This document shows, in pieces, positions 16,888 through 26,122 of a DNA stretch of 64,000 nucleotides; the stretch's first letter is position 1, and each line of letters opens with the position of its first letter. The stretch is from Crocinitomicaceae bacterium. GTDB taxonomy: Bacteria > Bacteroidota > Bacteroidia > Flavobacteriales_G > Salibacteraceae. The position numbers were made by a program, and so were the translations under genes. Under the pieces are notes generated by a model. It saw only the letters and a list, made by a program, of their open reading frames with translations. It did not search any database and was not told where the DNA came from. The DNA lies in assembly GCA_002707155.1 (NCBI GenBank), contig PAME01000001.1:155601-219600 (forward strand), given 5' to 3'.

Positions 16888-19290
16888 TCAGCCAGAACAC
16901 ATTTCACAGTCGTCGCCCTCTTCAACTTTTTCGCGTTGTGCTCTTAACCAAGCTGCATATTCCTCAGCGTTGTCTTTTGGTGGAGCATCTGTTGGAACTG
17001 TTGCTTCTTCAGGTTTTGGCTGAGATAAAGTTGTTTTATCTACCGTAAACTGAATTGCGTCTCTTGCTGCCTTCGTTCTCAAGTAGTACATACCTGTTTT
17101 TAATCCTTTTTCCAATCCGAAGAAGTGCATAGAGGTCAACTTGGCAAAGTTGGCGTTCTCCATAAATATGTTCAACGATTGAGACTGATCGATATAAGCA
17201 CCCCTGTCAGCTGACATTTCGATAATTTCTTTCTGAGAAATTTCCCAAGCTGTACGATACAGTTCTTTTAAATTCTCTGGAATTTCATCGATATTCTGAA
17301 CAGACCCATTAGCTCCAATCAACTTGTTTTTTAAGTTATCATTCCAAATTCCTAAATCGTTTAAGTCACGCAACAAGTGTTTGTTCACTACTACAAATTC
17401 TCCAGAAAGTGTTCTTCTGGTAAACATGTTAGAGGTGTATGGCTCAAACGCTTCATTGTTTCCTAAGATTTGAGCGGTAGAAGCTGTAGGCATTGGTGCC
17501 AATAACAAAGAGTTTCTTACTCCGTGCTTTTTCACTTCTTCTTTCAATACGTCCCATTCCCAACGATCTGATGGAGTTACATTCCACATGTCAAATTGGA
17601 AAATTCCTTTAGAAACTGGAGAACCTTTAATCGTTTCATAAGGACCTTCTTTCACCGCTAAATCTTTTGAAGCTGTCATAGCTGCATAGTAAATGGTTTC
17701 GAAGATCTCCTTATTCAATTGTTTTGCTCTTGGAGAGGTAAATGGCAAACGCATTAAGATAAACGTATCAGCCAATCCTTGCACACCAATTCCAATTGGA
17801 CGGTGACGCATATTACTTCTTCGAGCTTCTTCTACTGGGTAAAAGTTTGCATCGATAATTCGATTCAAGTTTATTGTAGCTTGGTAAGTAACTTCAAATA
17901 ACTTTTCGTGATCAAATTCTCCGTTTTTCACGTACTTAGGCAATGCCATTGAAGCCAAGTTACAAACTGCTACTTCATCTGGAGCAGTGTACTCTATGAT
18001 CTCAGTGCATAAGTTCGAAGACTTTATTGTACCTAAATTTTGTTGGTTTGACTTACTGTTTGCTGCATCCTTGTACAACATGTAAGGCGTTCCTGTTTCG
18101 ATTTGAGATTCAAGAATTTTAAACCACAGGTCTTGCGCCTTAATTGTTTTTCTTCCTTTTCCTTCAGACTCATACTTGGTGTATAGCTTTTCGAATTCTT
18201 CGCTATGCACATCTGAAAGTCCTGGGCATTCGTGAGGACACATTAGCGTCCACTCGCCGTTTTCTTTAACACGCTTCATGAACAAATCTGGCGTCCACAT
18301 TGCGTAAAATAAATCTCTTGCGCGCTGTTCTTCTTTTCCGTGATTTTTCTTCAAATCCAAGAAATCGAAAATATCCGCGTGCCATGATTCCATGTATACC
18401 GCAAACGAACCTTTACGCTTTCCTCCACCTTGATCTACATAACGCGCTGTATCGTTAAATACTCTGAGCATTGGCACAATACCATTAGATTCACCATTGG
18501 TGCCTTTAATATAGGACCCTGTGGCTCTAATATCATGAATAGCAAGTCCGATTCCACCAGCAGATTGTGAAATTTGAGCACAATTTTTAAGTGTATCGTA
18601 AATTCCTGAAATACTGTCTTCTTTTGTAGTCAATAGGAAACAAGAAGACATTTGTGGTTTAGGTGTTCCAGCATTGAATAACGTGGGAGTTGCATGGGTA
18701 AACCATCGTTCACTCATCAAATCGTAAGTTTTAAGGGCGCTGTCGATATCCTCTTTGTGAATTCCTAAAGAAACACGCATCAACATTTGTTGTGGACGCT
18801 CAGCAACTTCACCCTTTAACTTCATGAGGTAAGATCGCTCTAGCGTTTTTACACCAAAAAAGTCGTAGCCAAAATCTCTATCGTAAATGATGTGAGAATC
18901 AATTCTATCTGCATTGTCCATTACGATTTTATACACGTCATCCGCCAACAACGGAGCTTTTTCACCCGTTTTAGGATCGATGTAATCGTGCAAATCCGTC
19001 ATCGTTTCTGAAAATGACTTTTTGGTTTGTTTGTGCAGGTTAGACACTACAACACGAGATGCTAACAAGGCGTAATCTGGATGCGAAACGGTCATTGAAG
19101 CCGCTTGCTCTGCAGCGAGGTTGTCTAACTCCGAAGTAGTAACTCCGTCATACAATCCTTCGATAACTTTCATCGAAATTTTAACGGGATCTACGTGTTC
19201 AGATAGACCATAGCAAAGCTTTTTAATTCTTGCGGTAATCTTATCGAACATTACAATTTCTTTCCTACCGTCTCTTTTTAATACTTCCAT
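16888..19290 (-). CDS. nrdA: Ribonucleoside-diphosphate reductase, alpha subunit (class I)
   Basis: Catalytic subunit that reduces ribonucleoside diphosphates to deoxy forms for DNA synthesis, partnered by the beta subunit encoded 23 bp upstream. An N-terminal ATP cone (residues about 1-90, [18 protein letters not shown]) implies dATP feedback control. The barrel carries the first redox Cys in MSSCFLLTT and the active-site stretch SSNLCTEI. The C-terminus ends GDDCEMCSG, the shuttle CxxC pair that thioredoxin reduces. The sequence is of the eukaryote-like type usual in Bacteroidota. Full length at 800 residues. Confidence 0.97.
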   Translation of the reverse strand: MEVLKRDGRKEIVMFDKITARIKKLCYGLSEHVDPVKISMKVIEGLYDGVTTSELDNLAAEQAASMTVSHPDYALLASRVVVSNLHKQTKKSFSETMTDLHDYIDPKTGEKAPLLADDVYKIVMDNADRIDSHIIYDRDFGYDFFGVKTLERSYLMKLKGEVAERPQQMLMRVSLGIHKEDIDSALKTYDLMSERWFTHATPTLFNAGTPKPQMSSCFLLTTKEDSISGIYDTLKNCAQISQSAGGIGLAIHDIRATGSYIKGTNGESNGIVPMLRVFNDTARYVDQGGGKRKGSFAVYMESWHADIFDFLDLKKNHGKEEQRARDLFYAMWTPDLFMKRVKENGEWTLMCPHECPGLSDVHSEEFEKLYTKYESEGKGRKTIKAQDLWFKILESQIETGTPYMLYKDAANSKSNQQNLGTIKSSNLCTEIIEYTAPDEVAVCNLASMALPKYVKNGEFDHEKLFEVTYQATINLNRIIDANFYPVEEARRSNMRHRPIGIGVQGLADTFILMRLPFTSPRAKQLNKEIFETIYYAAMTASKDLAVKEGPYETIKGSPVSKGIFQFDMWNVTPSDRWEWDVLKEEVKKHGVRNSLLLAPMPTASTAQILGNNEAFEPYTSNMFTRRTLSGEFVVVNKHLLRDLNDLGIWNDNLKNKLIGANGSVQNIDEIPENLKELYRTAWEISQKEIIEMSADRGAYIDQSQSLNIFMENANFAKLTSMHFFGLEKGLKTGMYYLRTKAARDAIQFTVDKTTLSQPKPEEATVPTDAPPKDNAEEYAAWLRAQREKVEEGDDCEMCSG

Positions 19291-19313
19291 GTGTATATAG
19301 GGCTAAAAAATTA

Positions 19314-20378
19314 TTAAAAGTCTGCGTCCATATTGAATGCATGTGCGTCTTTATCGTTATTCGCTACTCCAGCTTTTTGGTATTCAGCAACTCTCTTTTC
19401 AAAGAAGTTAGTTTTACCCTGAAGTGAAATCATTTCCATAAAATCAAATGGATTTGAAGAGTCGTATATTTTATCGCAACCCAACTCCATTAGCAAACGA
19501 TCAGCAACAAACTCAATGTACTGTTGCATCAATTTTGCATTCATTCCAATTAAAGAAACTGGTAATGAATCGGTCACAAATTCTTTTTCTATTTCTACTG
19601 CGTCAGAAATGATTTTAGTAACTCTTGATTTTGGAAGTTTGTTTACCAAGTGATTATTATACAATAAACAGGCGAAATCACAATGCAATCCTTCGTCTCT
19701 AGAAATTAATTCGTTAGAGAAAGAAAGTCCTGGCATTAAACCTCTTTTCTTTAACCAGAATATTGAACAGAAAGACCCTGAAAAGAAAATCCCTTCAACT
19801 GCTGCAAAAGCAACCAATCGTTCGGCATAGCTTCCGTTATCAATCCAGTCTAATGCCCAGTCTGCTTTTTTCTTAACGCAGTCCATTGTTTCAATAGCAT
19901 TGAACAGTTTGTCCTTTTCGTTAGCATCTTTGATTAGCGTGTCGATTAATAACGAGTAGGTCTCCGAGTGAACGTTTTCCATAGCAATCTGGAATCCGTA
20001 GAAAAATTTAGCTTCTGTATACTGCACTTCAGAAACAAAATTCTCTGCTAAGTTTTCATTTACAATTCCATCAGATGCCGCGAAAAATGCTAAAACATTC
20101 TTGATAAAAAACTGTTCATTTTCATTGAGTTTATTTTCCCAATCGGACATGTCTTGTGCTAAGTCAATTTCTTCAGCAGTCCAAAAACTAGCCTCTGACT
20201 TCTTGTACATTTCCCAAATATCGTTGTGCTGGATTGGAAACAAAACAAATCTGCCTCCGTTTTCCTTTAAGATTGGTTCTTCCTTATCGAGTTCTTGAAC
20301 GGTTTTAACTTCGTTTACTTCGCTTGGTAAAACGCCTGTTAATGTTGAGTCAATCTCTGTTCCTTTTTTGTCTTCCAT
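19314..20378 (-). CDS. nrdB: Ribonucleoside-diphosphate reductase, beta subunit (class I)
   Basis: Supplies the tyrosyl radical to NrdA. Aligning by motif with mouse R2, the metal ligands are Asp103 ([10 protein letters not shown]), Glu134 and His137 (MENVHSE), Glu in VEGIFF, and Glu/His in RDEGLHCDF. The radical tyrosine is Tyr141 (HSETYSLLI). All are present, so this is a standard class Ia-type radical subunit rather than a Tyr-less one. The N-terminal 40 residues are a variable acidic tail, and the C-terminus (HAFNMDADF) is the peptide that docks into NrdA. Order nrdB-nrdA, one operon. Confidence 0.96.
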   Translation of the reverse strand: MEDKKGTEIDSTLTGVLPSEVNEVKTVQELDKEEPILKENGGRFVLFPIQHNDIWEMYKKSEASFWTAEEIDLAQDMSDWENKLNENEQFFIKNVLAFFAASDGIVNENLAENFVSEVQYTEAKFFYGFQIAMENVHSETYSLLIDTLIKDANEKDKLFNAIETMDCVKKKADWALDWIDNGSYAERLVAFAAVEGIFFSGSFCSIFWLKKRGLMPGLSFSNELISRDEGLHCDFACLLYNNHLVNKLPKSRVTKIISDAVEIEKEFVTDSLPVSLIGMNAKLMQQYIEFVADRLLMELGCDKIYDSSNPFDFMEMISLQGKTNFFEKRVAEYQKAGVANNDKDAHAFNMDADF

Positions 20379-20701
20379 TATTTTTACTCCTAATTTTTAC
20401 TGCCTAACAGTTACTTCGACCTAAGCCGAAAAAAGTTAAACATTCTTTATTCATATGTATTGCTATTTGTGAGGATTCACGAGAGTGAAACACTATTCAC
20501 ATCCTGACTCTCCAAATTTGTCGAATAAACCGAGGCACAAAAAGCTTAAACAATTCACAATTGACGCTAGTTTTCAACATTCGCAATTAACAACTGTATG
20601 TTGATATAAGAGGTTAAAAAAGTCGAATGCCGCTCTGTAGCCCGATTTATTTTCGGCGACTCGCATTTAGCATCTTTTTTTCGGGTTTTTCTTGCGTAGT
20701 C

Positions 20702-20767
20702 TTGGGGTTTGATTATTTTGACAGCCTAAGGCTGTTAATTACTTGTCAATAACTCACCCAAACCCAA
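20702..20767. promoter_or_regulatory. Nested stem-loop group upstream of nrdBA
   Basis: Outer arms TTGGGGTTTG / CAAACCCAA (20702-20711, 20759-20767; one bulge) enclose TTGACA / TGTCAA (20718-20723, 20744-20749). Inside is a perfect ACAGCC-TAA-GGCTGT hairpin (20721-20735). The inner and middle helices share bases, so only one can form at a time. It could be a leader RNA structure or an operator. Function is inference only. Confidence 0.35.
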
Positions 20768-20892
20768 TTGCATCAAGACGCGTACAATGTTAACCAAAAG
20801 TGACGCTTAAGAATCCTACACATTACTAGAATGTTAATCTGCTGAATTACAGCAGGATGCGTAAAACGGGTAGTTGAATATATTTTTTGAAT

Positions 20893-20955
20893 GAATTGTA
20901 GATTTTGTTTTAAGGATAAATAGTATAAAAACTAAAAGCTGTTCATCTACAATTC
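20893..20955. repeat. 63-bp unit bounded by 11-bp inverted repeats
   Basis: GAATTGTAGAT (20893-20903) and ATCTACAATTC (20945-20955) are perfect inverted repeats with a 41-bp AT-rich spacer. The right arm ends 5 bp from the DUF3109 stop. It may be a long-loop terminator for that gene or a relic of a tiny mobile unit. Confidence 0.55.
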
Positions 20956-20960
20956 AAAGG

Positions 20961-21533
20961 TCAGGTCATTTTCCATTGTTTAGCTACTTCAGCCAATTCA
21001 TTATACCAGTCTTTACCAAATTTTCGAATAAGGGGTTCTTTTAAAAACTTGTATACCTCAACGTTTAGCTCCTTCCCATTAAAACATGCCGCTTCGCAAA
21101 TTTCCCATTGATGATAGTTTACAGCCACAAAGTTCTCATATTCCTTAAGTCGAATAGGATATAAATGACAGGAAATTGGTTTTTTGAAATCGGTTTTGCC
21201 ATCCAAGTGCGCTTCTTCAATACCACATTTGGTGATTCCCCTTTCATCATAGGTTACAAAAACACACTCTTTGTCATTAACTAAGCTGGTTAGCTTTTCT
21301 CCATCAGTGTCGGTATACCAAAAGCCTTCTTTGTCTATTACATCAAGTCCTTCCTTTCTCAGAAAAGGTTTGATTACCTCAAGGTCTTTTTCAATTATTT
21401 CCAGCTCTTTACTATCAACTGGTGCGCCTCCATCTCCTTCTACGCAGCATGCTCCTCGGCAAGCAGAAAGGTTGCACACAAACTCTTCTTTTAATACATC
21501 CTCAGAGATGAGGGCTTTTCCTACTTGAAACAT
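20961..21533 (-). CDS. DUF3109-family Cys-rich protein
   Basis: 190 residues that match the DUF3109 family widespread in Bacteroidota. The family has a Cys cluster probably binding a metal or Fe-S centre: LSACRGACCVEGDGG near the N-terminus, KECVF, ITKCGIE, PISCHLYP and ICEAACF. About nine Cys in all, in the YkgJ-like pattern. The protein is soluble and its role is not established. It is transcribed divergently from tilS, and both genes have -7 boxes only 4 nt before their start codons. ATG start at 21533. Confidence 0.88.
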   Translation of the reverse strand: MFQVGKALISEDVLKEEFVCNLSACRGACCVEGDGGAPVDSKELEIIEKDLEVIKPFLRKEGLDVIDKEGFWYTDTDGEKLTSLVNDKECVFVTYDERGITKCGIEEAHLDGKTDFKKPISCHLYPIRLKEYENFVAVNYHQWEICEAACFNGKELNVEVYKFLKEPLIRKFGKDWYNELAEVAKQWKMT

Positions 21534-21537
21534 GGCT

Positions 21538-21562
21538 CAAAAGTACACATTGGCTAATTTTA
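21538..21562. promoter_or_regulatory. Divergent pair of -7 boxes serving DUF3109 and tilS
   Basis: Minus strand: TACTTTTG (21538-21545) then AGCC then ATG 21533. Plus strand: TAATTTTA (21555-21562, one mismatch) then CAGA then GTG 21567. Both predict transcription starting at the start codon, and the whole divergent regulatory region is only 33 bp. Confidence 0.55.
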
Positions 21563-21566
21563 CAGA

Positions 21567-22901
21567 GTGAAAAGACAAGTAGAAAATTGGCTATCAAAAC
21601 ACATCCCCAATTGGAGCGAAAAAAAATTTCTGCTTGCGGTGAGTGGTGGGCGAGATTCGATTGCTTTGGCTCATATTTTTTCAGATTTAGCGGTCAATTT
21701 TAGCATTGCGCATTGCAACTATCAACTTAGAGGTGAGGATTCTGACGATGATGAGCGATTTGTAAAGAAGTTTGCAAAGCAGCTTCGAGTAAACTGTTAT
21801 TCAGAGCGTTTCGCAACTCAAAACATATTAGACACCGAAGGAGGAAACCTTCAAGAAACCGCTAGAAACCTTCGTTACGATTGGTTTGATAGTCTTTTAA
21901 AAAAACACGAGCTTGATTACATCGCAGTTGGCACTCATCTTAACGATTCGGTAGAGACGCTCTTTATGAATTTAATGCGGGGTTCTGGACTAAACGGTTT
22001 ACATGGAATTCTGCCTATTCGCGATACGATCATTCGACCATTTATAGAAACTTCCAGAACGGAAATCGATGAGTATATTAACTCGAAAGGAATAGGTTTT
22101 CGAGAAGATAAAAGCAATGCTTCTAATAAGTATGAGCGCAATCGTTGGCGAAACGAAATCATCCCTCAGCTTAAAGAGCAATATCCTCATTTTGATACCG
22201 CACTAAAATCCAGCATAGAACACTTGCAATTGGCAAATGAGTTGGTTCAAAAAGAAATCCACCGAACTACAAAACACTTGCTACTCTATCAGGAAAACAA
22301 ATGGTTGATTAGTAAAAACATACTTTCCAACCTGAGTCCTATGGCCTATTATCTTTATGAAACCTTAAAGCCTTTTGGTTACAATTCTGCAACGGTGAAC
22401 GACTTATGCAATAGTCATTTAAATAAACCCGGAAAGCAGTTCTTTAGCTCAACACATGTTCTAACGATTGATAGAAATTACCTAATTATTGGGGTTTTAA
22501 AAAATGAACAGAAAAGCACTCAAACCGATCGTAAAATCTTATTGAGTGATCAGTCCATTTTAGAACCAGCCCCTATAGCATTCAACTTGTTAGACGCTCC
22601 TGTTCAAATTGAAAAGAGAGCGAATTTTGCGTACTTGGACGCCGATAAGCTTAGCTTTCCATTAACTATAAGAAAATGGCAGCCTGGCGATGTTTTTCGA
22701 CCGTTTGGGATGAAGGGAATGAAAAAGCTGAGTGACTTCTTAATTGATATAAAGATGTCACTTCCTAAAAAAGCAACTCAAATGGTCCTAATTTCAGGCA
22801 ATGATATTGTGTGGGTGGTAGGACAGCGAATTGATGACCGTTATGCGGTAAAAGATTCAACCAAAAAGGTTTATTTTGCTGAATTAAAGCACTCGAATTG
22901 A
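21567..22901 (+). CDS. tilS: tRNA(Ile)-lysidine synthetase
   Basis: Modifies C34 of the CAU-anticodon tRNA-Ile to lysidine, so that it reads AUA. The N-terminal PP-loop ATPase motif is LLAVSGGRDSIALAH (SGGxDS form). The family segments IAHCNYQLRGEDSDDDERFV and GTHLNDSVETLFMNLMRGSGL follow. The C-terminal domain, with IRKWQPGDVFRPFGMKGMKKLSDFL, is the TilS substrate-binding part. At 444 residues it is the long two-domain form. GTG start at 21567, supported by the adjacent promoter box. The next gene overlaps the stop codon. Confidence 0.95.
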   Translation: MKRQVENWLSKHIPNWSEKKFLLAVSGGRDSIALAHIFSDLAVNFSIAHCNYQLRGEDSDDDERFVKKFAKQLRVNCYSERFATQNILDTEGGNLQETARNLRYDWFDSLLKKHELDYIAVGTHLNDSVETLFMNLMRGSGLNGLHGILPIRDTIIRPFIETSRTEIDEYINSKGIGFREDKSNASNKYERNRWRNEIIPQLKEQYPHFDTALKSSIEHLQLANELVQKEIHRTTKHLLLYQENKWLISKNILSNLSPMAYYLYETLKPFGYNSATVNDLCNSHLNKPGKQFFSSTHVLTIDRNYLIIGVLKNEQKSTQTDRKILLSDQSILEPAPIAFNLLDAPVQIEKRANFAYLDADKLSFPLTIRKWQPGDVFRPFGMKGMKKLSDFLIDIKMSLPKKATQMVLISGNDIVWVVGQRIDDRYAVKDSTKKVYFAELKHSN

Positions 22902-23398
22902 AAAACGGCGTTATCTATACAGAATCCCAGCATTTGGGGAGTAACAAATACTCGTTAAATCGCCGCTTGGTGTTAACCATATTTTGTTTCCTGACCTATT
23001 TTTATTCTGAACAAAACCCAGAATTGGGAATCGGAAAAGCCGCTAACTATCTTTTTATAATGGGGCTTTTTGTACTCATTTTGTCTGCTGGACTGATGTT
23101 GGTGCTGTTTCTAAAAACTGAAGTGAAAGAAGGAACCTTGACCCTTGATGGGCTTTGGACTTCTAGGAAAGTAAAATTGGACCTTAGAAACATTGTGAGT
23201 ATTGAACCTGTGCGTTACAGCAAGTTTTTCTTGAATCGCCCTGTATACAATTTGCACCGAAGAGGAACTATTCGTTTTTATTGCAGCGGTAGAAAAGCTG
23301 TTGAGCTAACCGATAAGGATGGACTCATTTATCTTATTGGGACTCAAAAACAAGACGAGTTGGTGTTGGCTTTGAGGAAGACAGTAGAGAGTAATTAA
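22898..23398 (+). CDS. Two-helix membrane protein with PH-like C-terminal part
   Basis: 166 residues starting with TTG in a 4-bp overlap with the tilS stop (TTGA), which suggests translational coupling. Two hydrophobic helices (about 24-38 and 52-72) are followed by a cytosolic beta-rich domain (EVKEGTLTLDG..SRKVKLDLRNIVSIEPV) resembling the bacterial PH-domain fold in pattern. No catalytic motif. Function unknown; the coupling to tilS may only be positional. Confidence 0.65.
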   Translation: MKNGVIYTESQHLGSNKYSLNRRLVLTIFCFLTYFYSEQNPELGIGKAANYLFIMGLFVLILSAGLMLVLFLKTEVKEGTLTLDGLWTSRKVKLDLRNIVSIEPVRYSKFFLNRPVYNLHRRGTIRFYCSGRKAVELTDKDGLIYLIGTQKQDELVLALRKTVESN

Positions 23399-23690
23399 TT
23401 ACTCCTTTTCGAAGTAATTCAATCCAAACTGCAATCGGACAATTATACCTGAGGTCGGAGTATATAGATTCCTTGTAAAAGGTCCTCCAATAACTTTGAA
23501 ATAATACTTCTCAGTAATAACAGACTTACGAAAAACTAATTGGGATAGCTCTGTATAGATTGGTATAGCCCCAAACTTAAGTAAAATTTATCACTGACAG
23601 TAAACCATAGGGTTATACCACCACTCGGAGCAGAGACTGTAAAAGGAAACCGATATTTTAAAAGGGGTACGGGGGTTGGGAGTTTAAATA
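23399..23690 (-). pseudogene. Fragment of an outer-membrane beta-barrel protein, frameshifted
   Basis: On the minus strand one frame reads RFPFTVSAPSGGITLWFTVS then DKFYLSLGLYQSIQSYPN and stops. A neighbouring frame continues with SVITEKYYFKVIGG then a terminal strand GIIVRLQFGLNYFEKE and TAA at 23399. The alternating hydrophobic strands and an aromatic-rich C-terminal strand are those of an outer-membrane barrel end. No start or signal is attached, so this is a decayed 3' fragment. It is absent from the ORF track. Confidence 0.45.
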
Positions 23691-23693
23691 GTT

Positions 23694-24059
23694 TCAATTA
23701 ATCTCCTTAGTCATCTTGGGATATCCGTTAATATATGCATTGTTTTCTGATACGTATCCAAGTTTTATCATACCTGATTCATCGTATATGTCAGTGTCAA
23801 TCATAATACCACGTTGATATTCTTTACTAGCACCAGGTATGTTCATCTTAGTTGTCGCAATCCATTTTTTTCCAGTAATTCTTAGGGTAGCAATAATTGG
23901 AATCCCATTAACATTTTGAGTGCCCGAATAAAGTCCATCAATTTCATCTATAATAATTTCAGTGTTATCGTTGATACTTGGAAAATGACAAAAGGATGTT
24001 TGTGTTGTAGATATTATAAGCAATCCAGTAACAATAATTAAAGTGATATTTTTTTTCAT
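23694..24059 (-). CDS. Small secreted protein, unknown
   Basis: 121 residues with a signal peptide (MKKNITLIIVTGLLIISTTQ). The mature part is beta-rich (IDGLYSGTQNVNGIPIIATL, KKWIATTKMN), like a small lipocalin-type or OB-like sandwich, but I cannot name a family. It lies between two gene fragments, 23399-23690 and 24117-24248, in a disturbed stretch, so it could itself be a shortened gene. Its last residues (YPKMTKEIN) show no sign of an abrupt fusion. Confidence 0.55.
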   Translation of the reverse strand: MKKNITLIIVTGLLIISTTQTSFCHFPSINDNTEIIIDEIDGLYSGTQNVNGIPIIATLRITGKKWIATTKMNIPGASKEYQRGIMIDTDIYDESGMIKLGYVSENNAYINGYPKMTKEIN

Positions 24060-24116
24060 AGAAATATTTTTGTACGGAAATACTAAAAAATAAATAGGGG
24101 TAGCAGATTACAATAG

Positions 24117-24248
24117 TTGCTCGATAAAGTCGCAGAAAAGAACCCTCAAAAGGCATTAGAACTACTCTTAAAGCTATCAGAGTTTGCTCTACCTAAACTA
24201 CGAGCTATAGAAGTCAATAATGAGTCGTTGAAAGATAGTCATAATTGA
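24117..24248 (+). pseudogene. 3' fragment resembling a phage-type small protein
   Basis: 43 codons in frame after a TAG: LLDKVAEKNPQKALELLLKL then SEFALPKLRAIEVNN and TGA 24246. The pattern 'NPxKALELLLKLSEFxLPK' is what I recall of the tail of small phage-associated proteins in Bacteroidota. There is no start and no rest of the gene, so it looks like debris of an integrated element. Weak call based on one short stretch. Confidence 0.35.
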
Positions 24249-24263
24249 ATAAAAGTGAAAATC

Positions 24264-25532
24264 CTAACTCGAACGAATAGCCTCTACCGGGTCTAAATTA
24301 CTGGCTGATTTAGCAGGCCAAATACCTGAAATAAGTCCAATTCCAACTGATATTCCTATTCCTAGCATTACATTTTCAATAGATAAGAAAATGTCAAAAT
24401 CTCCAGTTTGTTGAACTGCAAGCACAAGCAACCATAGCAGTACAATCCCAATCAAGCCCCCAATTATGCATAGAATCACCGCTTCAGAAAGGAATTGAAA
24501 AAGAATAAATGTATTTTTAGCTCCTAATGATTTTTGGATTCCAATAAGGCGAGTACGTTCTTTTACAGATACAAACATGATATTGGCAATGCCAAATCCT
24601 CCCACCAAAATAGAGAACATTCCGATAATAATTCCAGCCCAGTTGATCACCTTAAAAAGCTGAGCAAACGTGTTGATGAGCATAGAAATTTGATTAAGGG
24701 CAAAATTTTCCTCGGCCTTTGGCTTCAGCCTTCTAACACTGCGCATAATTCCAGTCAATTCATCAAGTAACTCATTATTTGTAACATTTGGTTTTGCTTT
24801 AACCATTATAGATGGGTTGTTCTGTTGGCTTCTTACATCCATAAAATTTGTTGCGGAATTTACTGGGGTAAATATTTGCAAGTCAACACTTTCTCCTAAA
24901 AAACTATCTCCTTCTCGTTGAAAAACACCAATGACCAGCATTTTAGTTCCGTTTACTTTTATGTGTCTGCCTGTAATGGACGGATTGCCAAAAAGAATTC
25001 CCGCAACATCATAACCCACCAAACAAACTGCTTTTCCGGCAGCTGCTTCACTGGCAGAAAAATAGCGCCCTGCATGTAATTCAAATTCTTTTACCCTATT
25101 GTACTCGTAAGAAATGGCACTCAAGGAAATAGACTCCAGCGAATTCTGCTTATAAGTTGCATTTATAGATGTACTTGCTTGAAAACAAACCGCTGCGGCC
25201 TTTTTACTTTTTCGTTGAATAAACTCTTTTTCTCGAACGCTCGGAATAGGTCGGTTTAAATATTTCCACCAAGGATAATCTGACCCAAAAGTCCATGGCC
25301 ATTTGGCTACAAAAACCACATTATCGCCCATAGATTCAATACTTCCTCGAATGTTTCCTTCGAGGGAGTCGACCATTGTAAATACAGAAATAATAGAGAA
25401 TATTCCAACCGTTACCCCAAGCACCGAAAGTGCTGTACGTAATTTATTCACCCTTAAAGCATGCAATGCAAAACGCAAACTTTCGTAGAGTAAAGTTATC
25501 GCCAAACGAGTTCCTTGTTTTCTTTCTGTCAC
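24264..25532 (-). CDS. MacB/FtsX-type ABC transporter permease
   Basis: 422 residues: a cytosolic N-terminus, one membrane helix (LSVLGVTVGIFSIISVF), a periplasmic MacB core domain of about 210 residues, and three C-terminal helices forming the FtsX domain with GIQKSLGAKNTFILFQFLSEA. It ends in the usual DPVEAIRSS. Such permeases work with a separate LolD/MacB-type ATPase in lipoprotein or peptide export, or envelope stress. No ATPase gene is adjacent, so it must pair with one elsewhere. GTG start at 25532, 4 nt after a consensus promoter box. Confidence 0.9.
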   Translation of the reverse strand: MTERKQGTRLAITLLYESLRFALHALRVNKLRTALSVLGVTVGIFSIISVFTMVDSLEGNIRGSIESMGDNVVFVAKWPWTFGSDYPWWKYLNRPIPSVREKEFIQRKSKKAAAVCFQASTSINATYKQNSLESISLSAISYEYNRVKEFELHAGRYFSASEAAAGKAVCLVGYDVAGILFGNPSITGRHIKVNGTKMLVIGVFQREGDSFLGESVDLQIFTPVNSATNFMDVRSQQNNPSIMVKAKPNVTNNELLDELTGIMRSVRRLKPKAEENFALNQISMLINTFAQLFKVINWAGIIIGMFSILVGGFGIANIMFVSVKERTRLIGIQKSLGAKNTFILFQFLSEAVILCIIGGLIGIVLLWLLVLAVQQTGDFDIFLSIENVMLGIGISVGIGLISGIWPAKSASNLDPVEAIRSS

Positions 25533-25536
25533 CTGT

Positions 25537-25544
25537 CAAAGGTA
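25537..25544 (-). promoter_or_regulatory. TAnnTTTG -7 box 4 nt before the ABC permease start
   Basis: Minus strand TACCTTTG, then ACAG, then GTG 25532. Exact consensus. Confidence 0.6.
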
Positions 25545-25732
25545 TTACTACTATTTCAATTTGAACCAACCCCTGTGAAGAACGGTTCAGTGATTTTTCG
25601 AAGGGTATTTCAAAAAAAATTAGATGAATTTATTGCAATTAATTTTGGTAGCCCAATCTGGCAATTTTTTGTTGAAGGCGGTTAATTTCGCGGACTTAAA
25701 AATATTTCCTTTTACCCGAAAGAATTAGAATA

Positions 25733-26104
25733 ATGATTGCAAAGATTGGTGCGAAAAGTATGAAAGGCATTTACGCTACAGATCATTACAATAACGGTGA
25801 TCTTATTTGTGAGCTAGAAGGAACTGAATTATCGGTTCCGGATAAATACACCATACAAATTGGTGATAAGCAGCATTTGAGCGTTACTGAACCTTACCGT
25901 TTTATGAATCATCATTGTTCGCCAAGTACCAAAATTGAGGGTAGATTATTAGTCGCCGCTAAGAATATTACTCCCGGGCAGGAAATTACTTTTGACTATA
26001 ACACTACTGAGGATAAACTCGCTTGTCCTTTTACCTGTGGTTGCTGCGGCAAAAAAATTGAGGGCAAATTGTTTGTTGAAGAGTCGGCCGATATTGAACA
26101 ATAA
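25733..26104 (+). CDS. SET-domain protein (putative protein-lysine methyltransferase)
   Basis: 123 residues making a minimal SET fold. Start of the domain is AKSMKGIYATDHYNNGDLI. The two core motifs are RFMNHHCSPSTK (the NHSC-type pseudoknot motif) and GQEITFDYNTTE (the catalytic Tyr loop). It ends with a Cys cluster, LACPFTCGCCGKK, in the position of a post-SET zinc site. Residues for SAM binding look retained, so activity is plausible. Bacterial SET proteins are scattered and their targets mostly unknown. It stands alone next to uvrC. Confidence 0.82.
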   Translation: MIAKIGAKSMKGIYATDHYNNGDLICELEGTELSVPDKYTIQIGDKQHLSVTEPYRFMNHHCSPSTKIEGRLLVAAKNITPGQEITFDYNTTEDKLACPFTCGCCGKKIEGKLFVEESADIEQ

Positions 26105-26122
26105 ATAGCAAATGCCTACCAA

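Larger units (their letters stand above)
20379..20960. other. Long non-coding stretch between the DUF3109 gene and nrdB
   Basis: 582 bp without a supportable gene on either strand. It contains an 11-bp perfect inverted repeat next to the DUF3109 stop (20893-20955), a CTGCTG/CAGCAG hairpin (20839-20855), a nested stem group (20702-20767) and presumably the nrdBA promoter. I found no clear NrdR box (ACAC..ATAT..GTGT type) and no cobalamin-riboswitch core. Confidence 0.6.

Noticed and set aside
20379-20960. Cobalamin riboswitch or NrdR box upstream of nrdBA
   Set aside because: I did not find the conserved cobalamin core or two ACAC...GTGT boxes. The enzyme is class I, so cobalamin control is not expected.
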